A stretch of 35,065 nt of DNA from B75-G9 sp964564905. GTDB lineage: Archaea > Hadarchaeota > Hadarchaeia > Hadarchaeales > Hadarchaeaceae. Positions 7,694-16,013 of this stretch are shown piece by piece. Made by a program: the position numbers and the translations under genes. The notes beneath the pieces were generated by a model. That model was not told the origin of the DNA. It ran no database searches and worked only from the letters and a program-made list of their open reading frames with translations. The DNA is taken from NCBI GenBank assembly GCA_964564905.1, contig CAZMCI010000007.1, positions 1-35,065 on the forward strand, given 5' to 3'. How positions within the stretch are numbered: the stretch's first letter is position 1; the number at the start of each line of letters is the position of its first letter.

Positions 7694-8617
7694 ATGGGCT
7701 TAACCCCCACAAAAACGATATGGATGAACGGAGAATTTGTCCCGTGGAAGGAAGCGAACGTTCATGTTCTTACCCATACCCTCCATTACGGTCTCGGCGT
7801 CTTCGAGGGAATCCGGTGTTACAGGACCTCCAAAGGCCCGGCGGTGTTCAGACTCAGGGATCACATGGAGAGAATGGAAAATTCAGCAAGGCTCGTGGGA
7901 ATGAGGCTTCCCTACTCACCGGATGAGCTCGTAAAAGCGACAAAAGAGACGATAAGGGCGAACGAGATCGACGAGTGTTACATCAGGCCAATAGCTTTTT
8001 ACGGCTATGGTGTGATGGGCCTGAATCCCGAGGGGTCTCCCGTGAACGTGGCGATAGCGGTGTGGCCGTGGGGAACCTATCTCGGTGAGGAGGGTCTGGA
8101 GAGGGGCATCCGTGTCAAGATCTCTCCGTGGATCCGAATTCATCCGCGCATTCTCCCTCCGCAGGCGAAGCTCGTCGCGAACTATGCGAACTCGATATTC
8201 GCAAAGGCGGATGCGCTCAAGTCCGGATACGACGAGGCGATCCTGCTGAATCTCGATGGTTACGTGGCGGAGGGTCCAGGTGAAAACGTGTTCATGGTGA
8301 AAAATGGAGAGCTCTTTTCTCCCCCGGTTTCTTCTGGAGCTCTAGTCGGGATAACGAGGGACTCGATAATCAAAATTGCCAGGGACGAGGGGATAAAATT
8401 CGAGGAGCGCAACTTTAAGCCCGAAGAGCTGTACGCCGCTGACGAAGCCTTCTTCACGGGCACCGCAGCCGAGGTCACACCCATTCGAGAGGTGGACGGA
8501 AAGCCAATAGGTGACGGGAAGCGCGGCCCCCTCACGGAAAAGCTCCAGCGCATATTTTTCAACGCGGTTCGCGGGAAGGAGCCCAAGTACGAGTCTTGGT
8601 TGGATTATGTCGAGTGA
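7694..8617 (+). CDS. ilvE: Branched-chain amino acid aminotransferase
   Basis: 307 residues, the normal length for fold-type IV PLP transaminases. It transfers an amino group between glutamate and the oxo acids of valine, leucine and isoleucine. HTLHYGLGVFEGIRCY near residues 28-43 is the class-IV substrate region. The PLP lysine is Lys159 in QAKLVANYANS, followed by GYDEAILLNLDGYVAEGPGENVF, with the phosphate-binding region VGITRDSIIKIA further on. All landmark residues are present. It follows its own TATA-type promoter and lies four genes after citramalate synthase, so the window carries the first and last steps of isoleucine synthesis, though not as one operon. Alternative substrate (D-amino acid or 4-amino-4-deoxychorismate) is unlikely given the IlvE-like sequence. 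Confidence 0.95.
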   Translation: MGLTPTKTIWMNGEFVPWKEANVHVLTHTLHYGLGVFEGIRCYRTSKGPAVFRLRDHMERMENSARLVGMRLPYSPDELVKATKETIRANEIDECYIRPIAFYGYGVMGLNPEGSPVNVAIAVWPWGTYLGEEGLERGIRVKISPWIRIHPRILPPQAKLVANYANSIFAKADALKSGYDEAILLNLDGYVAEGPGENVFMVKNGELFSPPVSSGALVGITRDSIIKIARDEGIKFEERNFKPEELYAADEAFFTGTAAEVTPIREVDGKPIGDGKRGPLTEKLQRIFFNAVRGKEPKYESWLDYVE

Positions 8618-8671
8618 ACGGAATCACAAACTTTTTAGAAGCTTTTGAGGACAATTTATTGGGTTTCTCCC

Positions 8672-10255
8672 GTGAGCGAAAAGGGCATCACCTCTTTGGT
8701 TGTCGTGGTGGTGATCGCGGTCGTGATCGTGGCAGCGGGTGTTGGCTATTTTCTTCTTGTCGCGCCCCCTGGCCCCAGCGGCGGTCCGGGTGAGGGTCAG
8801 CCCGGTGGAGCTGAGGAGGCTGGGATTCCTATCTATTCTGGGGCGACCGGGTTCTCCGTCCCAAATGACATGAAATCTGGTCTCGGGATTCCAACGGAGG
8901 CCGCGTGCGAGGGGTACACGGTAAGCGCGGGCGCTGAGGAGGTGATGAACTGGTACAAAAATCAGATGGATGACTGGACATTAATGGGTGAGAACAGCTT
9001 TTCCCCCCAGGACCAGCCAGGGGTGACCGTTTACATGCAACATTACAAAAAAGGCGAGAACGGCGCCTTCATATTTGCCGTCGATGGCTTCATGGGAGAG
9101 ACCATGTTTGGGATAGTCACGGGAGAATGGTCGATAATCCAGGGATGTGGAGGCCAACCTCAGGAAGGAGGCCAGCCTCCTGGAGAAGGCCCACCGGGTG
9201 AAGGTGGCGCTCAGTTTCCTGAACTTGGGACTGGTTCCATCACCTTTACTAGGTGCCCGATGGATCTAGACGATTTCACTTGGGTGGAGCCGCTGGGGAG
9301 ACTAAATCCCCGTGCCGGACACACATTTCCATCCGACCACGGAGGTCTGTCCTTCAAAGACCCAGATATCTATCCGCCCCCCTACGAGGTAAGGGCACCG
9401 GCGGACGGGATCATCGCAAGCATTGATTACTATCTGTATGACTGGCCTGAAGGAAGTGGGCACACCGGTCAGTACACTGATTATACTGTGAGGATATACC
9501 ATACCAACACGTTTTACAGCAGGATCGGTCACATTTCAGAGCTCGATAGCTCGATTTTACAACAAGCGGGCACATTGACACCTGGAACCTACACACCCAC
9601 AAACATCCCCGTCAAAGCGGGGGATCTCATAGGAAAGGCAGGAGGCCGTCCCGGGGCTCAGACGGGACTGGACTGGTGGGTTGTGGACGAGGATGTTCAG
9701 CTCACAGGCTTTATCCACCCCGAGAATTACCCGGAGCGCACGGTTCACTGCGTCCACTTCATCGACTACTGTGAGGACAACCTGAAGGCGGTGCTTGCGG
9801 ACAGGCTCTACAATCCGGTTACGGGGGTCAAGAGAACTGCGGAGCCCCTGGCCGGCAAAATAGACTTTGATCAACCCGGAAAACTCGTGGGCAACTGGTT
9901 CCATGAATCAACCACAGGCCCGGACCCGTGCAGTGAATGGGAGAAACACTTGGCGTTCGTCTATGACCCCTACGATCCAAGTCAGATAAGGATAGCCGTT
10001 GGTGGAATTTTGGATGTTCCCGGAGAGGGGAAGGTCTATCAGGTTGACGGGAACTCCCCGGATCCAGCGGACGTGTCCGTTGAAACCGGCACGGTCACTT
10101 ACCGGCTCAGGGGGACACCGGAGTGGGGGGAGGAATCCATAACTGCCACCATCCTCGTACAAATGGTGGACAACGAACGGATCAAAGTTGAAGGATTTAG
10201 CGGGCACCCGTCCAATCCGCAATTCACTTCAAATGCGCAGTATTATGTACGATAG
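8672..10255 (+). CDS. Membrane-anchored surface protein with degenerate M23-like domain
   Basis: 527 residues from the GTG at 8672, which puts MSEKGITS directly before a valine-rich membrane helix (about residues 9-30), a pilin/class III-like N-terminus; a TTG at 8645 is the upstream alternative. A Gly/Pro linker follows. Residues about 52-157 form a small domain with EEVMNWYKNQMDDWTLM that I cannot name. A second Gly/Pro-rich linker follows. Residues about 215-350 resemble a lysostaphin/M23 fold: SDHGG, VRAPADGIIASI, YTVRIYH, FYSRIGHISEL, VKAGDLIGKAGG. The catalytic HxH that should end this domain is replaced by LDWWVV, and the Asp of the HxGxD motif is Ser, so peptidase activity is unlikely. 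A beta-rich C-terminus (about 400-527) completes it. It is first of three consecutive surface proteins. Confidence 0.8.
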   Translation: MSEKGITSLVVVVVIAVVIVAAGVGYFLLVAPPGPSGGPGEGQPGGAEEAGIPIYSGATGFSVPNDMKSGLGIPTEAACEGYTVSAGAEEVMNWYKNQMDDWTLMGENSFSPQDQPGVTVYMQHYKKGENGAFIFAVDGFMGETMFGIVTGEWSIIQGCGGQPQEGGQPPGEGPPGEGGAQFPELGTGSITFTRCPMDLDDFTWVEPLGRLNPRAGHTFPSDHGGLSFKDPDIYPPPYEVRAPADGIIASIDYYLYDWPEGSGHTGQYTDYTVRIYHTNTFYSRIGHISELDSSILQQAGTLTPGTYTPTNIPVKAGDLIGKAGGRPGAQTGLDWWVVDEDVQLTGFIHPENYPERTVHCVHFIDYCEDNLKAVLADRLYNPVTGVKRTAEPLAGKIDFDQPGKLVGNWFHESTTGPDPCSEWEKHLAFVYDPYDPSQIRIAVGGILDVPGEGKVYQVDGNSPDPADVSVETGTVTYRLRGTPEWGEESITATILVQMVDNERIKVEGFSGHPSNPQFTSNAQYYVR

Positions 10256-10264
10256 TTACACCAA

Positions 10265-11542
10265 GTGAACTTGATGACCGTTAGAAAAAATATCGCAATT
10301 CTAATAGTCGCAGCGTGTATTATCGTAGGGACAGCAGCATATTTTCTAGTTCTGGGAAGACCATCGTTCACTATCTCGGTGAGCCCGAGCACCCTGACCA
10401 TCCCAAGAGGAGGGACAGAGAACATAACACTCAGCTATCATCCAAATGTGCCGCCCAACCTAAGCATAAGCTCTAGCGTATCTGGCCCTGGTTCAGGCGT
10501 TCAGTTCGGAGAGTGGATCAGCGCCCCATTCACGTTTCCAGTTGTTGTTTCTGAAAATGCTGCGCTTGGAACATACACCATGACGCTGGAGGCGACCGAC
10601 ATGAATACTGGAGCGAGGGCGACGGCTACGTTGACGGTGGTCGTGACAGAAACTTCGCAACTCCACCAGAGACTGAGTCTTTCTTTCTTCAAAGGTGTCT
10701 GGACCCAGCCCGGAGGAGAGAAACGTGCGCTGGAACACGACACGGACAACATGATAGCGGATGGGATAAACATTTTCGCCGTCCCGGTATCCTACAATAT
10801 AAATTCCGATGGGACCCTCACTCCCGTGCCGTTCGCCCCTGAGTGGGAGGAAAACCCGGAGGAAGGATACGTCGCCCTCATAAGAAAGGCCCACGATGCA
10901 GGTCTTGGGGTGTACCTCACGGTCGATATAGAATATGCGGACGGTGTGGTCCCCGCCGGAATAAGAGGTGCAGCAATGCAGAATTCTGCAGATGTCTCCG
11001 TTTACTGGGCGGAGATAGCTGAGCAGGAAAATGTGGAGCTCTTCTCCCCGATCAACGAGCCGACCCAAGTTTTTGGCGTCGAAGATGGCATCTGGTGGTC
11101 CGAGAACATCCTTCCTCTCATCAAGCAACGGTTCAGCGGGGAAGTCGCGGTAAAGTTTTATGGCCCGGAGCTCGGGGATTTTTCTCCATACGGGAGTATT
11201 GAAGGGTATGACTATGTTTCGATTCACATATATGCAATAGATGTTACCGAAACCGAGTTTTTTGAGTACCTGAGTGAGGTGGTCCTCCCGTACGTGAACT
11301 GGTGTGTGGGAAGCTACAACCTGGAGGGTTACATCTTTGGAGAGATGGGAGTTGAGGCCGGAGATGACGAATGGCAAGCGCACATCTTCCAGCGGTTCCT
11401 GGAAGAAACTTGGGAAAACACAAAAGGGTATTTTCTGTGCGGGTGGGGGCCAAAAATAGATCCAACCGACCCATTTCCCGACGTTAGTTTTACAGGTCGC
11501 CCCGCTGAGAACGTCATCAGGGAATGGTACACCCAAATCTGA
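10265..11542 (+). CDS. Membrane-anchored glycoside hydrolase-like protein (clan GH-A type barrel)
   Basis: 425 residues from a GTG; an ATG three codons on is possible. A signal anchor (residues about 9-29) is followed by an Ig-like beta domain (about 33-130: TISVSPSTLTIPRGGTENIT to TATLTVVVTET). Residues about 135-425 look like a TIM-barrel glycosidase: VPVSYNIN, then FSPINEP with Asn264-Glu265 as the likely acid/base, SIHIYA, and YIFGEMGV with Glu360 as the likely nucleophile, the spacing and context of clan GH-A (GH5, GH53 and GH113 relatives). It would cut an extracellular polysaccharide; I cannot assign a substrate. The nine-base gap after the upstream gene suggests co-transcription. A C-rich then T6 stretch at 11571-11580 may end the transcript. 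Confidence 0.78.
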   Translation: MNLMTVRKNIAILIVAACIIVGTAAYFLVLGRPSFTISVSPSTLTIPRGGTENITLSYHPNVPPNLSISSSVSGPGSGVQFGEWISAPFTFPVVVSENAALGTYTMTLEATDMNTGARATATLTVVVTETSQLHQRLSLSFFKGVWTQPGGEKRALEHDTDNMIADGINIFAVPVSYNINSDGTLTPVPFAPEWEENPEEGYVALIRKAHDAGLGVYLTVDIEYADGVVPAGIRGAAMQNSADVSVYWAEIAEQENVELFSPINEPTQVFGVEDGIWWSENILPLIKQRFSGEVAVKFYGPELGDFSPYGSIEGYDYVSIHIYAIDVTETEFFEYLSEVVLPYVNWCVGSYNLEGYIFGEMGVEAGDDEWQAHIFQRFLEETWENTKGYFLCGWGPKIDPTDPFPDVSFTGRPAENVIREWYTQI

Positions 11543-11570
11543 CCGATTTTATCTTTTGCGAGCGGGAAGT

Positions 11571-11580
11571 CCCCTTTTTT
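11571..11580 (+). terminator. Possible T-tract terminator after the glycosidase gene
   Basis: CCCC followed by six T in the spacer between two co-oriented genes, just before a new TATA box. Archaeal termination often uses such T-runs. No strong hairpin is needed or seen. Confidence 0.35.
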
Positions 11581-11620
11581 GGACGAAAGCCGCCCAATAT
11601 TTTCGGTGACCTTACCCCAA

Positions 11621-11630
11621 AGTATATAAA
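11621..11630 (+). promoter_or_regulatory. TATA box for the third surface protein
   Basis: AGTATATAAA, one of the clearest TATA boxes in the window. A start about 25 bases downstream would lie near 11650-11656, only a few bases before the GTG at 11661, so the message would be almost leaderless. This decides the start codon of the following gene. Confidence 0.65.
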
Positions 11631-11660
11631 GTGATCTGGGTGACTGAAAACAGTGGGTTT

Positions 11661-13253
11661 GTGAAAGAGAGGGGAATAAGTACAGCCATAATAGTAACAG
11701 TTGTTGTTATAGTTGTAGCGATTGTTGTGACAGGCGTTTGCATCTACTTATTCCTCGGAGGACCCACGGGCGGTCCCGCGGGAACGGAGCAGTACGGTGT
11801 CGTGATGGGCAAGGTTACCGACACCGCTGGTACCGCTTTGGGGGACGTAACGGTTACCGTGGCCGGTCAAACCGCCACAACAAATGATCAGGGTTGGTTT
11901 AGCGTCTCGAACGTCGCCGCTGGCGATAGGGTGCTTATCACGTTTGCTAAAAGCGGTTACGCCACCACCCACAGTGTAGCAAAAGTTCAGATAGGTGAGA
12001 GCAGTTTTGTAGAGGCCACGATGGGCGCGGTTGGGGGGACGGGATCCTTCAGCGCGTCAAGTGGAGGGACTGTAACCACTTCGGATGGGGGGTCGCTTGT
12101 CGTCGGAGCGAATTCATTGGTGGACTCTCAAGGCAACGAGTTCACCGGTACTGCAAATGTTTCCTTGACAGTGTTTGACCCCACCGACGAAGTTGAAGTC
12201 AACGCCTTTCCCGGTGAATACCTCGGGATTTCAGCAGCGGACGAAACGGTCCCCATCAAGTCCTACGGTTTCATGAACGTTTCTGTCACCGACCAAGCAG
12301 GCGGGGAACTTCAGCTAGCGCCAGGTAAAAGTGCCACGATTAAAATTCCAGTCCCTGCCAGCATGCAATCAGAAGCCGCCAGCATGGGCACCTGTCCCCT
12401 TTGGTATTACGACACTGCCACAGGTTACTGGCGAGAGGAAGGCCAAGGGACTTATGATCCCGTTTCAGGGTGCTTTGTCGGAACTATCACTCACTTTTCA
12501 ACTTGGAACTTTGATGTCGCTTTTCCCAGGGCATACATTAGTGGTCGTGTAGTGGACTCCAGCGGCAATCCTGTCGCGGGTGCAGTGGTAAACTGCTGGG
12601 GTCCTGGATGGAAATATTCTAGGTGGGCCAGCGGAGAAACTTGCACGGCATCCGACGGTACTTTTACCCGTATCCCTGTAGAGTGCGGGGTGATATTCAA
12701 GTATCAGGCATCAAAGGGAGGCCACAAGAGCACGGTTCACACGATTCCCCGTGTCTTACAGGCTGAGGAGGAATATGATGTTGGGGATATAATCTTGGAT
12801 GCTCCCACTATTCAGATTACTCTAACTTGGGGAGAAAACCCATCGGACCTGGACAGCCACCTGGCAGCGAGCATTGCCGGTGAGAACTTCCATGTGTACT
12901 ATGGGGATATGGGCTCTCTCGCTTCAGAGCCATACGCAAGCTTAGACACTGACGATGTAGATAGCTACGGACCGGAAGTAATATCTATCGCAAGTTTGAG
13001 TCAAGGAACATACCGGTACTCGGTCAGACACTATGCCGGCACAGGCACAATTGAAACCTCGGGTGCAGAAGTTAATGTGGTCATTCAGGGAGTCGGGATC
13101 TACAAGTTCACTCCTCCGGCAGGGCAGCCTGAAGGTACGGATATCTGGAGGGTTATTGACATAGTCGTCGATTCAGCCAGCAATGTCACAGCTGTTAATA
13201 CGATCAACGATTATGTCACCGGCGACGATTACTCGGACCTATTATACCCATAG
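11661..13253 (+). CDS. Surface protein with carboxypeptidase-regulatory, FAM171-like and YfaP-like beta domains
   Basis: 530 residues from the GTG at 11661, chosen because the TATA box at 11621 excludes the GTG at 11631. MKERGIST precedes a membrane helix (about 9-32), the same class III-like pattern as the protein at 8672. Domains in order: a carboxypeptidase regulatory-like fold (about 46-117, GKVTDTAGTALGDVTVTV), a FAM171/ZU5-like region (about 125-285, with SLVVGANSLVDSQGNEFTG and LWYYDTATGYWREEG), a second regulatory-like fold (about 292-380, YISGRVVDSSGNPVAGAVV), and a DUF2135/YfaP-like domain (about 385-520, TLTWGENPSDLDSHL). These are adhesion or polysaccharide-binding folds, not enzymes. 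Its place after a glycosidase suggests a shared role at the cell surface. Confidence 0.8.
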   Translation: MKERGISTAIIVTVVVIVVAIVVTGVCIYLFLGGPTGGPAGTEQYGVVMGKVTDTAGTALGDVTVTVAGQTATTNDQGWFSVSNVAAGDRVLITFAKSGYATTHSVAKVQIGESSFVEATMGAVGGTGSFSASSGGTVTTSDGGSLVVGANSLVDSQGNEFTGTANVSLTVFDPTDEVEVNAFPGEYLGISAADETVPIKSYGFMNVSVTDQAGGELQLAPGKSATIKIPVPASMQSEAASMGTCPLWYYDTATGYWREEGQGTYDPVSGCFVGTITHFSTWNFDVAFPRAYISGRVVDSSGNPVAGAVVNCWGPGWKYSRWASGETCTASDGTFTRIPVECGVIFKYQASKGGHKSTVHTIPRVLQAEEEYDVGDIILDAPTIQITLTWGENPSDLDSHLAASIAGENFHVYYGDMGSLASEPYASLDTDDVDSYGPEVISIASLSQGTYRYSVRHYAGTGTIETSGAEVNVVIQGVGIYKFTPPAGQPEGTDIWRVIDIVVDSASNVTAVNTINDYVTGDDYSDLLYP

Positions 13254-13313
13254 TTTCGGAAAGGAACGACTCAAGCAACGGCTACGTTCACGGTAAATGT
13301 GACATCGACATAG
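13254..13313 (+). pseudogene. Possible remnant of an Ig-like surface protein tail
   Basis: Directly after the TAG at 13251, in the same frame, 19 codons read on to another TAG and end TQATATFTVNVTST. That is the usual last strand of archaeal Ig-like or invasin-type repeats and resembles ATATLTVVVTET in the protein at 10265. It may be the tail of a deleted domain. The fragment is short, so chance is possible. Confidence 0.3.
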
Positions 13314-13592
13314 TTCTGGATCTGCGGAAAGGACCAGTTATTTTCCAGTTCAGAGCATAAACTCAATGGGGGCGTATGGGCAGGCTTACCTTCGAGCCGA
13401 TTTGAGCTGATTACTGGGGGTCGAGAGCTCGTGCGCCTTGGTTGAGATACCTAGCGTCGAAATTCAGATCGACTTAGGGTTGTGATGATGCGACCCGGCT
13501 TTCATCGAGGAAACTTGAATTGGAGAGTATAACCGGAGGAGCGCAAATTTTAAATACTGTAAGGGGGTTCAGTAGCTGTAAGGGGGTTCAGC
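13314..13592 (+). promoter_or_regulatory. Long spacer with promoter before the ATPase gene
   Basis: No tRNA, no long ORF and no clear structured RNA are visible in the first 230 bases. Near 13547 there is a TATA-like ATTTTAAAT. The tandem repeat listed separately lies between this and the start codon, where archaeal repressors usually bind. Confidence 0.45.
13557..13591 (+). repeat. Tandem 16-base direct repeat in promoter-leader region
   Basis: CTGTAAGGGGGTTCAG occurs exactly twice, at 13557-13572 and 13576-13591, with a period of 19 bases. The first copy lies just after the TATA-like element and the second ends one base before the ATG, so its AGGGGG can serve as ribosome-binding site. The spacing of nearly two helical turns fits a dimeric repressor binding one face, perhaps the encoded protein itself. 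Confidence 0.6.
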
Positions 13593-14678
13593 ATGCTTTT
13601 CGATCTAGCTCCAAAGCTGGGAAAGAAGGATTTCTACGATTTCGAAGAAGAGCTGGACAGACTTGTTTCATCGCTTAGGGATCCCCATGTAAGAATGGTC
13701 GTAGTCAAGGGTCTTAGACGAACCGGTAAATCCTCCCTTCTAAGGGTAGCTCTACGTGAGTCCGGAGTACCCCACGCCTATGTGGACCTGAGAAAAGCCG
13801 TATCTCCTTCAGAGTTCATGTCGATCTTTCAGGAGGCGTTATCGGATCTCCTCGCCGGTCTGCGGTGGCCGGATAAACTTTTGAAGCGCTTGGAAGCCTC
13901 CGTTGAGATCAAGGGTTTGAGGATTTCTTTCAAAAGGAGGAAGCTTGATCTCTTTGTCGACACCCTCGAAAAACTTAACAAGTGGGCGGTGGACAAAAAC
14001 TCGAGAGTAATCCTTGCACTCGACGAAGCGCAAGAGCTGCGTTTCATCAAGGGATTTGACAAGCTCCTCGCATACGTTTACGATAACCTTCAGGGGATAG
14101 GCGTGGTTATCACGGGGTCTGAAGTGGGGGTTCTTGACCGCTTTCTCGGTGTCGAAAGGCCAAAATCTCCCTTGTTTGGGAGGGGATTCGTCGAGGTTAA
14201 AACAACTAGGTTCGACACCGGTAGAGCCCTTGACTTCTTAATGAGGGGATTCGAGGAAGTTAACGTTCGGGTGAAGGCAGAAACGCTTGAGAGAGTTGTC
14301 AGTACAGCTGGTGGCATTGTCGGGTGGTTGACTTTGTGTGGGTGGCTTGTGTGGAAGGGGAAGAGTCCAGAGAGAGCCCTCGAGGAGATGGTCAAAAAGG
14401 GAAGTTCCATGCTTGCGGACGAGATAGAGAAGTTCCTAAAGCCGCGCGAGCTCACGCGAAGCAGGTATCTCGCCCTCTTGGAAGGAATAAGTATAAGACC
14501 GATGAGCTGGAGCGAAGCCAAGCGCTACACGGCGCTGAAGGTCGGGGAATTTGATGACAGGAGTTTCACAAATGTTGTCCACGCATTGCAGGAGTACGGA
14601 TTTATTGAAAAAATAGGGGAAGGATATAAACTGACGGACCCTCTTATAGCAAGGGCGATTAAAAAAATTCGCAGGTAA
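13593..14678 (+). CDS. Archaeal STAND-type ATPase (ArchaeoATPase, MNS clade) with C-terminal winged helix
   Basis: 361 residues. The P-loop is GLRRTGKSSLL (Gly40 to Lys46), Walker B is VILALDEAQEL (Asp144, Glu145), and VVITGSEVGVLDRF supplies the sensor region. The lid follows, then a C-terminal winged helix from about residue 290 (FTNVVHALQEYGFIEKIGEGYKLTDPLI). This is the large archaeal ATPase family also linked to mobile elements. Cellular role is generally unknown; signalling, DNA-linked or toxin roles have been suggested for relatives. The ATG at 13593 immediately follows the tandem repeat. It stands alone between the surface-protein genes and a metallo-hydrolase. The following 215-base spacer holds only an unlikely 63-codon frame. 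Confidence 0.9.
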   Translation: MLFDLAPKLGKKDFYDFEEELDRLVSSLRDPHVRMVVVKGLRRTGKSSLLRVALRESGVPHAYVDLRKAVSPSEFMSIFQEALSDLLAGLRWPDKLLKRLEASVEIKGLRISFKRRKLDLFVDTLEKLNKWAVDKNSRVILALDEAQELRFIKGFDKLLAYVYDNLQGIGVVITGSEVGVLDRFLGVERPKSPLFGRGFVEVKTTRFDTGRALDFLMRGFEEVNVRVKAETLERVVSTAGGIVGWLTLCGWLVWKGKSPERALEEMVKKGSSMLADEIEKFLKPRELTRSRYLALLEGISIRPMSWSEAKRYTALKVGEFDDRSFTNVVHALQEYGFIEKIGEGYKLTDPLIARAIKKIRR

Positions 14679-14893
14679 AATCCCTCAAAATTTATAGATG
14701 AATTTGGAGTTCAAGGCCATGGGGTTTGAGATGGGCGGTGAAGATCTCATTCGAGCCGATTTGGTTCGACTCAGTTATTTTCGGAGAGATCTTTTCTTCA
14801 TAAGTTCCATTTCAAGTTCACCGCGAAGGCTGGGAGCAGTTCATACATTTTCGGATGAGTTATTACCATGTTACATCAACATTTTTTGAGGTT

Positions 14894-15952
14894 ATGGGCA
14901 GGCTCAACTTTCGTCCCGTCTGGTTCGACTCCCTAGGCGCAAAATCGTCCTGTACTCTGGTCAGCACCCCTGACGTGAAGGTGTTGGTAGATCCCGGCAT
15001 TGCGGTGATGCAACCGAGCTTTCCGGCACCGCTGGCAAAAAAGCTTTACTGGGAGGTCCAGGGAAGGCGCGCGATCAAGCAGGCGAGCCGGGAAGCGGAT
15101 GTGGTGATAATCTCGCACTACCATTATGACCACTTTATCGACTTCGATCGCGACATCTATGAGGGAAAACTCATCCTCCTGAAGAACCCGAATGAATTCA
15201 TAAACGATTCACAGCGGGGGAGGGCAGAACGATTTTTCGACAATCTCTGCCGGGAATTTGGTGGAGTCAAGCTCGGAGACGTGTTGCAAAAACGTGAACG
15301 AAAGAGCTATGGAAATCCATTGGATGAGATCCCTCGAGCTAGAGATAGAGACTTTGGGGACTACAACCGACGCCGGAAGGAGCTATTCAAAAAAGGGCTC
15401 AGGTGGTTCGGAAACAGGGTGAAGAATTGGAACTCCTCGGGGTGGATCCCTGAGCTAAAATTTGAAGACCTCGAGGTAAGATTTCCGGAAGGCAAAGAAT
15501 TCAAATTCGGACGCACGAGGTTGAGGTTCACGTCTCCCCTCTTTCATGGTATAGAGTTCTCCCGTGTCGGCTGGGTGTTTTCGACTGTGATCACCTATGG
15601 AAATGAAAAACTGATTCATTCTTCCGACCTGGATGGGCCCATCATAGAGGACTATGCTGATTGGATCATCCGGGAAAATCCGGACACGTTGATCCTAGAT
15701 GGTCCGATGAGTTATATGTTCGGGTATCTGACCACCCGTACCAGTATGGACCGCGCCGTGGCAAATGCCGTGAGGATACTCAGGAAAACTGACATGCGAT
15801 TGATGATTTACGACCACCACCTGCCCCGCGAGCCAAAGTTCAGGGAATGGACGCGTGAGGTATGGGAGACGGGGAAGAAGTTGGGGAAGCAGGTTCTCAC
15901 GGCTGCGGAGTACCTGGGTAAAAAACCGGCCGTACTCCGCGGACTTCAGTGA
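14894..15952 (+). CDS. UPF0282-family metallo-beta-lactamase-fold hydrolase
   Basis: 352 residues from the ATG at 14894, chosen over an ATG at 14855 because the family begins with a strand like FRPVWFDSLGAKSSCTLV and GAGG lies just upstream. The metal-binding signature is complete: SHYHYDHF with His75, His77, Asp79 and His80. Later ligand candidates are SPLFHGIE, HSSDLDGP and the terminal YDHHLPRE. UPF0282 proteins are conserved in archaea, and the substrate is not known; RNA or nucleotide phosphodiesters are the usual guess. A distinctive basic, Arg-rich insert (about residues 130-160) lies between motifs. The next gene starts 61 bases downstream and may be co-transcribed. Confidence 0.88.
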   Translation: MGRLNFRPVWFDSLGAKSSCTLVSTPDVKVLVDPGIAVMQPSFPAPLAKKLYWEVQGRRAIKQASREADVVIISHYHYDHFIDFDRDIYEGKLILLKNPNEFINDSQRGRAERFFDNLCREFGGVKLGDVLQKRERKSYGNPLDEIPRARDRDFGDYNRRRKELFKKGLRWFGNRVKNWNSSGWIPELKFEDLEVRFPEGKEFKFGRTRLRFTSPLFHGIEFSRVGWVFSTVITYGNEKLIHSSDLDGPIIEDYADWIIRENPDTLILDGPMSYMFGYLTTRTSMDRAVANAVRILRKTDMRLMIYDHHLPREPKFREWTREVWETGKKLGKQVLTAAEYLGKKPAVLRGLQ

Positions 15953-16013
15953 TGGGATCTGTTGTCACTTCCGCAAAATCTTTTGCTTTCAAGTGAACTT
16001 CTTGTTGGGTCAG

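Noticed and set aside
10493..11536. Antisense frame of 347 codons opposite the glycosidase gene
   Set aside because: The plus-strand protein has clear domain and active-site logic; the antisense product has no family features.
13478..13510. GTGATGA box resembling a C box of a C/D guide RNA
   Set aside because: No CTGA D box or internal C'/D' pair at a suitable distance was found.
14698..14889. 63-codon frame in the spacer after the ATPase gene
   Set aside because: No ribosome-binding site, no domain, and it overlaps the start of the UPF0282 gene.
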